Source: CAJCIY01 sp036379355
GTDB lineage: Bacteria; Actinomycetota; Actinomycetes; Mycobacteriales; CAJCIY01
Length of the DNA stretch: 21,578 bases
Assembly (NCBI GenBank): GCA_036379355.1
Contig: DASVGV010000069.1
Location: 1 to 21,578, forward strand
Reading direction: 5' to 3'
The translations under genes and the position numbers were made by a program. The notes under the pieces are model-generated. The model did no database searches and was not told the DNA's origin. It worked only from the letters and a program-made list of their open reading frames with translations. Of this stretch, positions 1-7,110 are shown in pieces (positions within the stretch are counted from its first letter, which is position 1; each line of letters begins with the position of its first letter).

Positions 1-158
1 CTATCCACGTGCTATCCGTGAGGTCGATACTGCTCGCATCTGCTCTCTCATGCAAGTGTTGCAAGTTGGGAGACATCGGCTCGAAACGCCTTGTGTATCT
101 GGGGAATCCGTCGTGTTCGGAGGGGCATGCGATTGATGACCAAATCGATGTGCGGTCA
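1..158. other. Low-GC segment, probable end of an integrated element
   Basis: This stretch is about 54% GC by hand count, while the rest of the window is plainly above 70%. No convincing gene is seen in it. It contains two TGCAAGT copies (51-57 and 60-66) and a small inverted repeat, CGATT at 130-134 against AATCG at 143-147, just before the tRNA-like fragment at 159-183. The composition shift ending at a tRNA 3' fragment suggests the end of a foreign element extending to the left. The repeats could be recombinase or excisionase binding sites, but that is speculation. Confidence 0.5.
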
Positions 159-183
159 GGTTCGAGTCCAGTATCGCCCACCA
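159..183 (+). mobile_element. tRNA-Val 3' fragment, putative attachment site
   Basis: GGTTCGAGTCC at 159-169 is a T-arm core. It is followed by the T-stem 3' end (AGT, 170-172), an acceptor 3' strand ATCGCCC (173-179), discriminator A (180) and CCA (181-183). Such an acceptor would pair with GGGCGAT, the usual start of actinobacterial tRNA-Val from memory. No GGGCGAT or other tRNA 5' half lies 60-90 bases upstream, and the T-stem cannot close fully because the bases left of 159 do not match. It is therefore a fragment, not a working tRNA. Site-specific recombinases that integrate into tRNA 3' ends leave exactly this duplication at the far end of the element. The intact tRNA and the integrase gene would be left of the window. 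Confidence 0.65.
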
Positions 184-284
184 CCACAGGCCGGACCGAC
201 CCCGATGGGCAGGGCCGCGGTCCTCGGCCAGGATGGGCGCCTAGGGTGACGCCGGGGTCGGACCCGCGCGAGCACGGGAGTGCC

Positions 285-533
285 GTGGATGACCTGCTCC
301 GCCCCGACCTGCGCCCTCTGACCTTGTGGCTGGTGGTCCGCCGCCCCGACGACGCGGTGTTGTGGGTCGAGGCCGACCGGCGCGTGCTGGCCGGCCCGCA
401 CGTCGAGCTCGTCATCGACGTCGTGTTCCTCGGCCGGCGGAGGGTCGTCGTCGAGCAGCGGCTTCCTGCTGGCGACGTGCTGGTGTGCGAGCGGCTCGCC
501 GTGCGGGTGCCGTGGCGCCCGCATCGTTGGTGA
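285..533 (+). CDS. Hypothetical small protein (doubtful)
   Basis: An 82-residue frame from GTG 285, with GGGAG at 276-280 as a possible ribosome site. About 93% of its third codon positions are G or C, as expected for a real gene in this genome. The product is rich in Val, Leu, Arg and Asp (it begins MDDLLRPDLRPLTLWLVV) and shows no motif, signal peptide or membrane segment that I recognise. It lies just beyond the tRNA fragment and could be a small accessory gene or a remnant. The opposite strand is also open (635 down to 156) and starts with a signal-peptide-like stretch, but most of that frame is His/Gln/Pro/Arg-rich, as antisense frames usually are. Only the plus frame is called, with low confidence. 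Confidence 0.3.
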   Translation: MDDLLRPDLRPLTLWLVVRRPDDAVLWVEADRRVLAGPHVELVIDVVFLGRRRVVVEQRLPAGDVLVCERLAVRVPWRPHRW

Positions 534-606
534 CGCGGCACCCGTGCTGTCAGCGAATGCGACCGTCAAGATCACCAAGAGTGCCGCCACCGTGCACGTG
601 CTCGTC

Positions 607-654
607 GTCCGGAAACGGCGTCGTCCGGACAGCATCGTTGATCCCGGTCCGGAC
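607..654. promoter_or_regulatory. Repeated GTCCGGAC palindromes upstream of the esterase gene
   Basis: The 8-base palindrome GTCCGGAC occurs exactly at 623-630 and 647-654, with a 7-base partial copy at 607-613. Copy starts are 16 and 24 bases apart. The group ends about 20 bases before the ATG at 675, a suitable place for a repressor or activator site. No regulator gene is nearby. In GC-rich DNA such a short palindrome can recur by chance. Confidence 0.3.
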
Positions 655-674
655 ACCTGCGACCGTGCAGGGCC

Positions 675-1592
675 ATGGGCCGGCAGCCGACGAAAAGGGT
701 GTCGCGTCGCACCTTGCTGACCGGTGCAGCCGGAATCGCCGGGGTGGCGGTGGTCGGAACCCTCGTCGACAACCGCGTCCTGCCCGGCAAGGGCCATCTG
801 GAGCGGGCGCTGCACATCGCGCCCAGTCAGGGGGTCGACGCCAGCATCCCCGACGTCAGCGCCGGTCCCATCGTGTCCGGGCGGTTCACCTCTGTCCGGT
901 TCCGTCGCCGCGTGGGCTGGGCTGTCGCGTACCCGCCCGGCAGCCGGGACGGGGCGTCGCTGCCAGTGGCGCTCGCCCTCCCGGGGCGCGGCACCACGGG
1001 AGTGGCGTTCCTCCACGACATCGGGTACCCCTCGTTTCTGGCGGCCTTCGTCGGTGGCGGCGGCCAGTCGTACGCCATCGCAGCCGTCGATGGCGGGACC
1101 GAGTACTGGCATCCCCGGTCCAACGGTGACGACCCACTCGGCATGCTGGTGGACGAGTTCCTTCCCCTCCTGGACCGCATGTCCTTGCATACCAGCACTT
1201 TTGGGGCCCTCGGAGTCTCGATGGGCGGGTACGGGAGCCTCCTGCTCGCCCGCCAGTCGGGACGAGGGGCGTTGGGCGGACGCCGCCTCACCGTCGCCGC
1301 CGCTGCCAGTCCCGCCCTGTGGGAGTCGGCCGGAGCCACCGCGCCGGGTGCCTTCGACGACGCTGCCGACTGGGCGAGATGGGGAGACCTGATCGCCGCC
1401 CCCGGGGTGGCGTCCTCGACGGCACTCTGGGTCTCCTGCGGCGACAGCGACCCGTTCGCCGCCTCCACCCGCGCGTACCGAACGGCCACCCGAGGGCCGG
1501 CCGGCGGGTTCACGCCGGGTGCGCACACCGACGGTTACTGGCGCAGCGTCGCGGCCGCGCACGTGGCGTTCGTCGGCCAGCACGTCACCTGA
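675..1592 (+). CDS. Tat-exported alpha/beta-hydrolase, esterase-like
   Basis: A 305-residue protein. The N-terminus has a twin-arginine signal: SRRTLL at residues 10-15, then a hydrophobic, Ala/Gly/Val-rich stretch to about residue 32, so the enzyme is probably exported folded and may stay membrane-anchored. The mature part resembles the esterase D / antigen 85-like hydrolases. It has a nucleophile elbow GVSMG (180-184, Ser182), a likely acid in CGDSDP (Asp259) and a late His284 (GAHTDGYW), forming a plausible Ser-Asp-His triad. A GRG loop near 104-106 may help form the oxyanion hole. The start is ATG 675 because the Tat motif follows directly; the ribosome site is weak (GCAGGG close upstream). 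Substrate is unknown. It stands alone between the putative att site and a transporter gene, and may be accessory. Confidence 0.8.
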   Translation: MGRQPTKRVSRRTLLTGAAGIAGVAVVGTLVDNRVLPGKGHLERALHIAPSQGVDASIPDVSAGPIVSGRFTSVRFRRRVGWAVAYPPGSRDGASLPVALALPGRGTTGVAFLHDIGYPSFLAAFVGGGGQSYAIAAVDGGTEYWHPRSNGDDPLGMLVDEFLPLLDRMSLHTSTFGALGVSMGGYGSLLLARQSGRGALGGRRLTVAAAASPALWESAGATAPGAFDDAADWARWGDLIAAPGVASSTALWVSCGDSDPFAASTRAYRTATRGPAGGFTPGAHTDGYWRSVAAAHVAFVGQHVT

Positions 1593-1653
1593 CGACGGCC
1601 CGTGGAGGGACCCTCCCGTACGGCCTCGAACCACGTCATGTCAGCGTCAGGGC

Positions 1654-2898
1654 GTGGCATCCTCCCGGCGCGCGCTCGGCATCGTGGCGTTCTTCATGCT
1701 CCTCACCACCCTGGCCAGCAACGCGCCGTCGCCGCTGTATGCCCTCTACCAGCAGCGATTCCACCTGTCAGCACTGGGCGTGACCGGTGTCTTCGCGGCG
1801 TACGCGGGCGGGGTGATGGTGGCCCTGTTCGTGATCGGCGGCCTGTCTGACGCCGTCGGACGTCGGCGCGTCCTGGCGCCGGCGCTGCTGCTCATCGGGG
1901 TGAGCGCGGTCCTGTTCGCCGTGGCCGACGGGGTGGGCTGGCTCTACGCCGCCCGTGGCGTCCAGGGGTTGGCGACCGGCGGGATCACCGGCGCGGCGAC
2001 TGCCGCCCTCGTCGAGCTGGAGCCGTCCGGCGACCGGCAGCGGGCGTCGTACCTCAACACCCTGATGTACGTCTCCGGCGCCGCGGTCGGGCCTTTGCTG
2101 TTCGGCTTCCTGGCGCAGTTCGCGCCCTGGCCGCTGCACCTGCCGTTCCTGCTCGAGCTCGGCCTCGTCGCCGTCGCACTCGTCGCCGTCCGTGCCCTGC
2201 CCGAGACCGTCACACCCGAGGCCCGACGGCCCTGGAGGGTGCAGCGCCCGTCGGTGCCCCGGCCGATCCTGGGCCCGTTCGTGCTCGCCGTGCTGGCGCT
2301 GTCGGTCGCCTGGGGAGTCGGCGGCCTGTACGCCGCGCTCAGCCCCACGATCGACCGGCAGCTGCTGCACGTGCACAGCGACGCCGCGGCGGGCGCGATC
2401 CTGTTCGTCTTCGCGGCCGTCGGCGGCATCACCCAGATCGCGCTGCGCCGCTGGCCGTCCTGGCGGTCGATCAGCGTCGGCGTCCTCGGGGTCGCGGTCG
2501 GGATGTCCCTTGTCTTCTGGGGCGAGGCAGCTCAGGTTGTCGCGCTCTTCCTCCTCGGCACCCTGCTGACCGGCAGTGCGTCGGCGCTGGCGTTCCTGGG
2601 AAGCCTCGCCCTGGTCAACGAGGTGGCCCCACCCGCCCGCCGCGCCGAGCTCGTGTCCGCCTGGAACCTCGTCGGCTACCTGTCGCTGTCCGTGCCCGCG
2701 ATCGGGGTGGGCCTGCTGAGCGACGCGGTCGGACTCCAGGCCGCGACCGGCATCTTCACGGCCGTCGTCGCCGGGCTCGCCCTCGTCACCGCGAGCGCCG
2801 TGCTGCTCGCGCCGCGCCGGCCGCTGGACCGCCTGTCGGACGACGAGCTCGCCGAGCTCGGGCTGAACCCCGCCGTTGCCGCCAGCGGCCTGGGCTGA
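1654..2898 (+). CDS. MFS transporter, efflux-type
   Basis: A 414-residue integral membrane protein with about 12 hydrophobic segments. The MFS motif A lies between helices 2 and 3 (GGLSDAVGRRR, about residues 62-72). The first helix begins near residue 7, followed by ASNAPSPLYALYQ. It probably exports or imports a small molecule using the proton gradient; the overall look is of drug/sugar-efflux MFS proteins, but the substrate cannot be read from sequence. The start is set at GTG 1654: the frame is open upstream to 1519, but that part overlaps the esterase gene and encodes non-membrane, Arg/Ser/Pro-rich residues. There is only a weak ribosome site. The gene lies 61 bases after the esterase gene on the same strand, so co-transcription is possible. 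The charged C-terminus (RLSDDELAELGL) is cytoplasmic. Confidence 0.85.
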   Translation: MASSRRALGIVAFFMLLTTLASNAPSPLYALYQQRFHLSALGVTGVFAAYAGGVMVALFVIGGLSDAVGRRRVLAPALLLIGVSAVLFAVADGVGWLYAARGVQGLATGGITGAATAALVELEPSGDRQRASYLNTLMYVSGAAVGPLLFGFLAQFAPWPLHLPFLLELGLVAVALVAVRALPETVTPEARRPWRVQRPSVPRPILGPFVLAVLALSVAWGVGGLYAALSPTIDRQLLHVHSDAAAGAILFVFAAVGGITQIALRRWPSWRSISVGVLGVAVGMSLVFWGEAAQVVALFLLGTLLTGSASALAFLGSLALVNEVAPPARRAELVSAWNLVGYLSLSVPAIGVGLLSDAVGLQAATGIFTAVVAGLALVTASAVLLAPRRPLDRLSDDELAELGLNPAVAASGLG

Positions 2899-2956
2899 GC
2901 GCGCGCTGCCCCGGGCCGCCGCGGCAAACGGCGGCGACCGGCCTGATCAGCGTCGA

Positions 2957-2962
2957 TAGTCT
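2957..2962 (+). promoter_or_regulatory. Putative -10 box for thrS, leaderless type
   Basis: TAGTCT lies exactly 7 bases before the ATG at 2970, which puts transcription start at or next to the start codon. Similar TAGNNT boxes precede pdxS, ruvC and the DUF3048 gene with 6-7 base spacing. No clear -35 box is visible. Confidence 0.5.
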
Positions 2963-2969
2963 CGGAGCC

Positions 2970-4958
2970 ATGCCTGCCGACCTCCGCCTGACCGTCGACT
3001 CCGCTGCCCACACGGTGGCCGCCGGGTCGACCGCGGCGGACGCGTTCGCTGCGGCGGGGATCAGCGACGTGATCGCCGTCCGCGTCAACGAACAGGACCC
3101 GATCCGCGACCTCGCGTACGTGCCGGAGGACGGTGACGTGCTCGCGTCGATCCCGATGGCGACCGAGGAGGGCCGCGCGATCCTGCGGCACTCGACCGCG
3201 CACGTGATGGCGCAGGCGGTGCAGGAGCTGTTCCCCGGCACGCTGCTCGGCATCGGGCCGCCGATCGAGAACGGCTTCTACTACGACTTCCTGCCCGAGC
3301 GGCCCTTCACGCCCGAGGACCTCAAGGCCATCGAGAAGAAGATGCAGCAGATCGTCAAGCAGCGGCAGCAATTCCGACGCCGCGCGGTCGCCGCCGAGGA
3401 GGCGCGTGCGGAGCTCGCGCACGAGCGGTTCAAGCTCGAGCTGCTCGACCTGGCCCACGGCCCGGGCTCCGGCGCGGACGAGGGCGGCGACGAGATGTCG
3501 GTCGAGGTCGGCGGTACCGAGATCACCATGTACGACAACGTCGTCGCCGGCGAGCAGGTGTGGACCGACCTGTGCCGGGGGCCGCATCTGCCGACCACCC
3601 GGGACATCCCGGCGTTCGCGCTCATGCGGTCGGCCGCGGCGTACTGGCGCGGCAGCGAGAAGAACCCGCAGCTGCAGCGCATCTACGGCACCGCGTGGGA
3701 GTCGAAACAGGCGCTGAAGGAGCACCTCGACCGGCTGGCCGAGGCCGAACGGCGCGACCATCGCCGCCTCGGTGCCGAGCTCGACCTGTTCTCGTTCCCC
3801 GACGAGATCGGCTCCGGGCTCGTCGTGTTCCATCCCAAGGGCGGGGTGGTCAAGCGCGAGATGGAGGACTACGTCCGCCGGCGGCACATCGAGGAGGGCT
3901 TCCAGTACGTCGGGACGCCGCACATCGCCAAGGAGGGCCTGTTCCACACCTCCGGGCACCTGCCGTACTACGCCGAGGACATGTTCCCGCCCATGCAGAT
4001 GGACGGCGCGAACTACTACCTCAAGGCCATGAACTGCCCGATGCACAACCTGATCTACCGGTCGCGCGGGCGGTCCTACCGGGACCTGCCCCTGCGGCTG
4101 TTCGAGTTCGGGTCGGTCTACCGGTACGAGAAGTCCGGGGTGGTGCACGGGCTCACCCGCGTGCGCGGCATGACCCAGGACGACTCCCACTCGTACTGCA
4201 CGCCGGAGCAGGCACCCGCCGAGATCAAGCACCTGCTCGACTTCGTCCTCGGACTGCTGCGCGACTTCGGCCTCGACGACTACTACCTCGAGCTCTCGAC
4301 GCGCGACGAGTCCAAGCCGGACAAGTTCGTCGGCTCGGCCGAGGACTGGGCGGTCGCGACCAAGGTCCTCGAGGACGTCGCGAACGCCTCCGGCCTCGCC
4401 CTCGTCCTCGACCCCGGCGGCGCGGCCTTCTACGGCCCCAAGATCTCCGTGCAGGCCAGGGACGCCATCGGCCGTACCTGGCAGATGTCGACGATCCAGT
4501 ACGACTTCAACCAGCCCAAGGGCTTCGCACTGGAGTACCAGGCGGCCGACGGCACGCGGCAGCAGCCGGTGATGATCCATTCGGCGAAGTTCGGGTCGGT
4601 CGAGCGCTTCTTCGGGGTGCTGGTCGAGCACTACGCCGGCGCGTTCCCCGCGTGGCTCGCGCCGGTGCAGGTCGTGGGCATCCCGGTCAGCGCGGCGCAC
4701 GTCGACTACCTGCGCGAGATCGCGCGGACGTTCACGGCCGCCGGCATCCGGGCCGAGGTGGACGACTCGGACGAGCGGATGCAGAAGAAGATTCGTACGG
4801 CGCAGAAGCAGAAGGTCCCGTTCATGCTGATCGCCGGTGACGAGGACATTGCCCAGGGCGCGGTCTCGTTCCGCTACCGCGACGGGTCACAGAACAACGG
4901 CGTACCGGTCGCGGCGGCCGTCGCGGAGGTCGTCGACGCCGTCGCCTCCCGTGCCTGA
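2970..4958 (+). CDS. thrS: Threonine-tRNA ligase
   Basis: A full-length class II threonyl-tRNA synthetase (662 residues) that charges tRNA-Thr in the cytoplasm. Domains in order: an N-terminal TGS-like domain (about 1-65); the editing domain with HSTAH (74-78), the HxxxH motif that removes mischarged serine; the class II catalytic core, with motif 2 around FEFGSVYRYEKSG; and a C-terminal anticodon-binding domain (from about 560). The zinc ligands of this family are present as Cys356 (MNCPMHN), His407 (DDSHSYC) and His537 (MIHSAKFG). The ATG at 2970 sits 7 bases after a TAGTCT box, and GGAG is too close to act as a normal ribosome site, so a leaderless message is likely. Its end overlaps the following HIT gene by 8 bases. 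Confidence 0.97.
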   Translation: MPADLRLTVDSAAHTVAAGSTAADAFAAAGISDVIAVRVNEQDPIRDLAYVPEDGDVLASIPMATEEGRAILRHSTAHVMAQAVQELFPGTLLGIGPPIENGFYYDFLPERPFTPEDLKAIEKKMQQIVKQRQQFRRRAVAAEEARAELAHERFKLELLDLAHGPGSGADEGGDEMSVEVGGTEITMYDNVVAGEQVWTDLCRGPHLPTTRDIPAFALMRSAAAYWRGSEKNPQLQRIYGTAWESKQALKEHLDRLAEAERRDHRRLGAELDLFSFPDEIGSGLVVFHPKGGVVKREMEDYVRRRHIEEGFQYVGTPHIAKEGLFHTSGHLPYYAEDMFPPMQMDGANYYLKAMNCPMHNLIYRSRGRSYRDLPLRLFEFGSVYRYEKSGVVHGLTRVRGMTQDDSHSYCTPEQAPAEIKHLLDFVLGLLRDFGLDDYYLELSTRDESKPDKFVGSAEDWAVATKVLEDVANASGLALVLDPGGAAFYGPKISVQARDAIGRTWQMSTIQYDFNQPKGFALEYQAADGTRQQPVMIHSAKFGSVERFFGVLVEHYAGAFPAWLAPVQVVGIPVSAAHVDYLREIARTFTAAGIRAEVDDSDERMQKKIRTAQKQKVPFMLIAGDEDIAQGAVSFRYRDGSQNNGVPVAAAVAEVVDAVASRA

Positions 4959-5511
4959 CCCCTATCCGGCGCGCGAGCCGGACGAGCGACAGGACGGGAT
5001 CGCCGCGCCCGACGGCTTCGGCCGGTTGTGGACACCGCACCGGATGGCGTACATCGACGCGGGTGAGTCGGGGGAGCGGGCCGCGGCCGGCTGCCCGTTC
5101 TGCCGCATCCCGGGGTCGAGCGACGTCGACGGCCTGATCGTCGCGCGCGGCAGCACCTGTTACGTCGTGCTGAACCTCTACCCGTACAACCCGGGCCACC
5201 TCATGGTGGTGCCGTTCCGGCACGTGGCCGACTACACCGATCTGGAGGCCGAAGAGCGGGTCGAGCTGGGGGATCTGACCGCCGTCGCGCTGAGGGCCCT
5301 GCGCGCCGTCAGCGGCCCGCACGGGTTCAACGTCGGCATCAACCTGGGCGCGCCGGCGGGCGCCGGGGTGGCCGAGCACCTGCACCAGCACGTGGTCCCG
5401 CGCTGGTCCGGAGACACGAACTTCATGCCGGTCGTGGGCCACACAAGGGTGCTGCCGCAGCTGCTGGCCGACACGCGGCAGCGCCTGGCGGACGCCTGGC
5501 CGACAGGATGA
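4951..5511 (+). CDS. HIT-domain protein, Ap4A phosphorylase-like
   Basis: A 186-residue histidine-triad nucleotide-binding protein. The catalytic triad motif HLHQHVV is at 143-149, and the middle His of the motif normally attacks the nucleotide alpha-phosphate. CPFC at 48-51 may bind zinc. The arrangement matches the M. tuberculosis protein next to thrS (Rv2613c, described as a diadenosine tetraphosphate phosphorylase), so breakdown of dinucleoside polyphosphates, known by-products of aminoacyl-tRNA synthetases, is a reasonable guess. GTG 4951 is chosen: it overlaps the thrS stop by 8 bases, giving translational coupling. An earlier in-frame ATG at 4837 would add a low-complexity Arg/Ser/Thr stretch that is only thrS read in another frame. 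The first ~30 residues are variable. Confidence 0.85.
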   Translation: MPDPYPAREPDERQDGIAAPDGFGRLWTPHRMAYIDAGESGERAAAGCPFCRIPGSSDVDGLIVARGSTCYVVLNLYPYNPGHLMVVPFRHVADYTDLEAEERVELGDLTAVALRALRAVSGPHGFNVGINLGAPAGAGVAEHLHQHVVPRWSGDTNFMPVVGHTRVLPQLLADTRQRLADAWPTG

Positions 5512-5529
5512 TCACGGTCCTTCGGACGC

Positions 5530-5535
5530 TAGGCT
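5530..5535 (+). promoter_or_regulatory. Putative -10 box upstream of pgsA
   Basis: TAGGCT lies in the 49-base gap after the HIT gene and 25 bases before GTG 5561. Transcription would start near 5542, leaving a short leader with GAGG at 5545-5548. The box resembles the TAGNNT boxes before other genes here. It may give the PIM genes their own promoter besides read-through from thrS. Confidence 0.35.
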
Positions 5536-5560
5536 CGCCGCTCGTGAGGCGGCCGCGACG

Positions 5561-6196
5561 GTGCTAGGCATCCACGTCCGCGAGCCCATCGCGAGACTGC
5601 TCGCGCCGTTCATCCGGCTCCTGGTCCGTGCCGGCGTCTCGCCCGACGTCGTCACGACCATCGGGACCATCGGCGTCACCGCCGGCGCCGTCGTGTTCTT
5701 CCCGCGGGGGCACTTCTTCTGGGGCACGATCACGATCACCTGCTTCGTGTTCAGCGACCTCATCGACGGCCAGATCGCCCGTGCGCTCGGGCGGTCGAGC
5801 GTCTGGGGCGCGTTCCTCGACTCGACACTCGACCGGGTGGGCGACGCCGCCGTCTTCGGGACGATCGCGTTCTGGTACGCCGGGGCGGGTGCCTCCCTGC
5901 CCCTGTGCGGCGCGGCGCTCGGCTGCCTCGTCGCCGGCACGATCACGTCGTACATCAAGGCGCGCGCCGAGGCCCTCGGCCTGTCCGCGAACGTCGGGTT
6001 CGCCGAGCGCGCGGAGCGCCTCATCATCGTCCTGGTCTGCGCCGGGCTGTACGGGCTCGGCGTGCCGTACCTGCTGCCGATCGCGCTGTGGTTCCTGCTC
6101 GGCGCGACGATCGTCACGGTGGTCCAGCGGCTGGTCGAGGTGCGCCGCCAGGCGGTGCTGTTCGAGCAGCGGAAGGCGGGGCAGGCGGCCACATGA
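5561..6196 (+). CDS. pgsA: Phosphatidylinositol phosphate synthase (CDP-alcohol phosphotransferase)
   Basis: A 211-residue membrane enzyme joining CDP-diacylglycerol and inositol-1-phosphate, the first step toward phosphatidylinositol and PIM lipids. The CDP-alcohol phosphotransferase signature D-x2-DG-x2-AR-x8-G-x3-D-x3-D is complete: Asp66, Asp69, Gly70, Ala73, Arg74, Gly83, Asp87 and Asp91 (the last Asp is the expected base). Several hydrophobic helices follow, and the C-terminus is basic. The call of inositol phosphate rather than glycerol phosphate as acceptor rests on the neighbours patA and pimA and the conserved thrS-HIT-pgsA order. GTG 5561 is the only good start; the product begins MLGIHVREPIARLLAP like its relatives. 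The stop overlaps patA by 4 bases (ATGA). Confidence 0.93.
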   Translation: MLGIHVREPIARLLAPFIRLLVRAGVSPDVVTTIGTIGVTAGAVVFFPRGHFFWGTITITCFVFSDLIDGQIARALGRSSVWGAFLDSTLDRVGDAAVFGTIAFWYAGAGASLPLCGAALGCLVAGTITSYIKARAEALGLSANVGFAERAERLIIVLVCAGLYGLGVPYLLPIALWFLLGATIVTVVQRLVEVRRQAVLFEQRKAGQAAT

Positions 6197-7110
6197 GCCT
6201 GCGGGACCGCGCGCTGGGAGCTGCGTACGGAGTGGGCTGGTCGGGCGTGAAGCTCCTGCCAGACCTGCCGAGCGAGCGCCTGTTCCGGGCGGGCGCGGAC
6301 CTGGCCTACGGCCGGCAGGGCAAGGGAGCGCGGCGGCTGCGGTCCAACCTGAGCCGGGTCGTCGCCGCGACGCCCGCGCTGCGCGGAGCAGACGTCGACG
6401 CCCTGGCGGCGAAGGCGATGCGCTCGTACGCCCGCTACTGGCGCGAGGTGTTCCGGCTTCCGGTCACCCCCACCGAGCGCATCGTCGGCGACATGCAGGT
6501 GGCCGACGAGCACCTGCTCCGCGACGCGTACGCCGGCGGGCGAGGCGTCATCCTCGCGCTGCCGCACATGGGCAACTGGGACCACGCCGGCGCCTGGCTG
6601 GTCAGCACCGGCGTGCCGTTCACCACCGTCGCCGAGCGGCTCGAGCCCGCCTCCCTGTTCGAGCGGTTCGTGGCGTTCCGCGAGTCCCTGGGCATGGAGG
6701 TCGTTCCGCTGACCGGCGGCGAGCAGCCGCCGTTCGTCCTGCTGCGCGAGCGTCTCGAGGCCGGCCGGATGCTGTGCCTGCTCGCCGACCGCGACCTGAC
6801 CCCAGCAGGCGTCCCCGTCGAGTTCTTCGGTTCCACGGCCACGATGCCCGCCGGGCCGGCGCTGCTCGCGGTCCGTACCGGCGCCGTGTTGCTGCCGGTC
6901 ACGCTCTGGTACGACGACCCCGCACCCTGGTCGGCCCGCATCCACGAGCCGGTACGCGACCCGGGCTCGGGCAGCGAGGCGGAGCGGGTCGCCACCATGA
7001 CCCAGCAGATGGCCGACGCGTTCGCGTCGGCCATCGCCGCGCACCCCGCGGACTGGCACATGCTCCAGCGGCTGTGGCGCGACGACCTCGATCCCGCGCG
7101 GCGGGCATGA
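6193..7110 (+). CDS. patA: PIM acyltransferase, PatA-like (LPLAT family)
   Basis: A 305-residue member of the lysophospholipid acyltransferase family. The catalytic HxxxxD motif reads HMGNWD, His125 to Asp130, nearly the position reported for mycobacterial PatA. In mycobacteria this enzyme transfers palmitate to the 6-position of the mannose that PimA puts on phosphatidylinositol, at the inner face of the plasma membrane. The lipid-A acyltransferase-like layout (N-terminal amphipathic region, HxxxxD, then a FxGxxAxxPxGPA-like stretch near 220) is visible. The ATG overlaps the pgsA stop as ATGA, and the gene's own stop overlaps the pimA ATG in the same way, so the three are translationally coupled. 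The exact acyl acceptor is inferred from context. Confidence 0.9.
   Translation: MSLRDRALGAAYGVGWSGVKLLPDLPSERLFRAGADLAYGRQGKGARRLRSNLSRVVAATPALRGADVDALAAKAMRSYARYWREVFRLPVTPTERIVGDMQVADEHLLRDAYAGGRGVILALPHMGNWDHAGAWLVSTGVPFTTVAERLEPASLFERFVAFRESLGMEVVPLTGGEQPPFVLLRERLEAGRMLCLLADRDLTPAGVPVEFFGSTATMPAGPALLAVRTGAVLLPVTLWYDDPAPWSARIHEPVRDPGSGSEAERVATMTQQMADAFASAIAAHPADWHMLQRLWRDDLDPARRA

Noticed and set aside
108..183. A complete tRNA gene at the left edge
   Set aside because: No acceptor 5' strand (GGGCGAT), D-arm or anticodon arm is found upstream of the T-arm, and the T-stem has mismatches.
156..1634. Long open frame on the minus strand, including a signal-peptide-like stretch starting at 635
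   Set aside because: Most of the product is Gln/His/Pro/Arg/Gly-rich without motifs and lies antisense to the clearly supported Tat hydrolase gene. The hydrophobic stretch encoded just left of 635 is short, and its frame runs into the tRNA fragment.
2676..4700. Very long open frame on the minus strand across thrS
   Set aside because: The composition (His, Val, Arg, Leu, Asp repeats) is that of an antisense shadow. thrS on the plus strand has every family motif.
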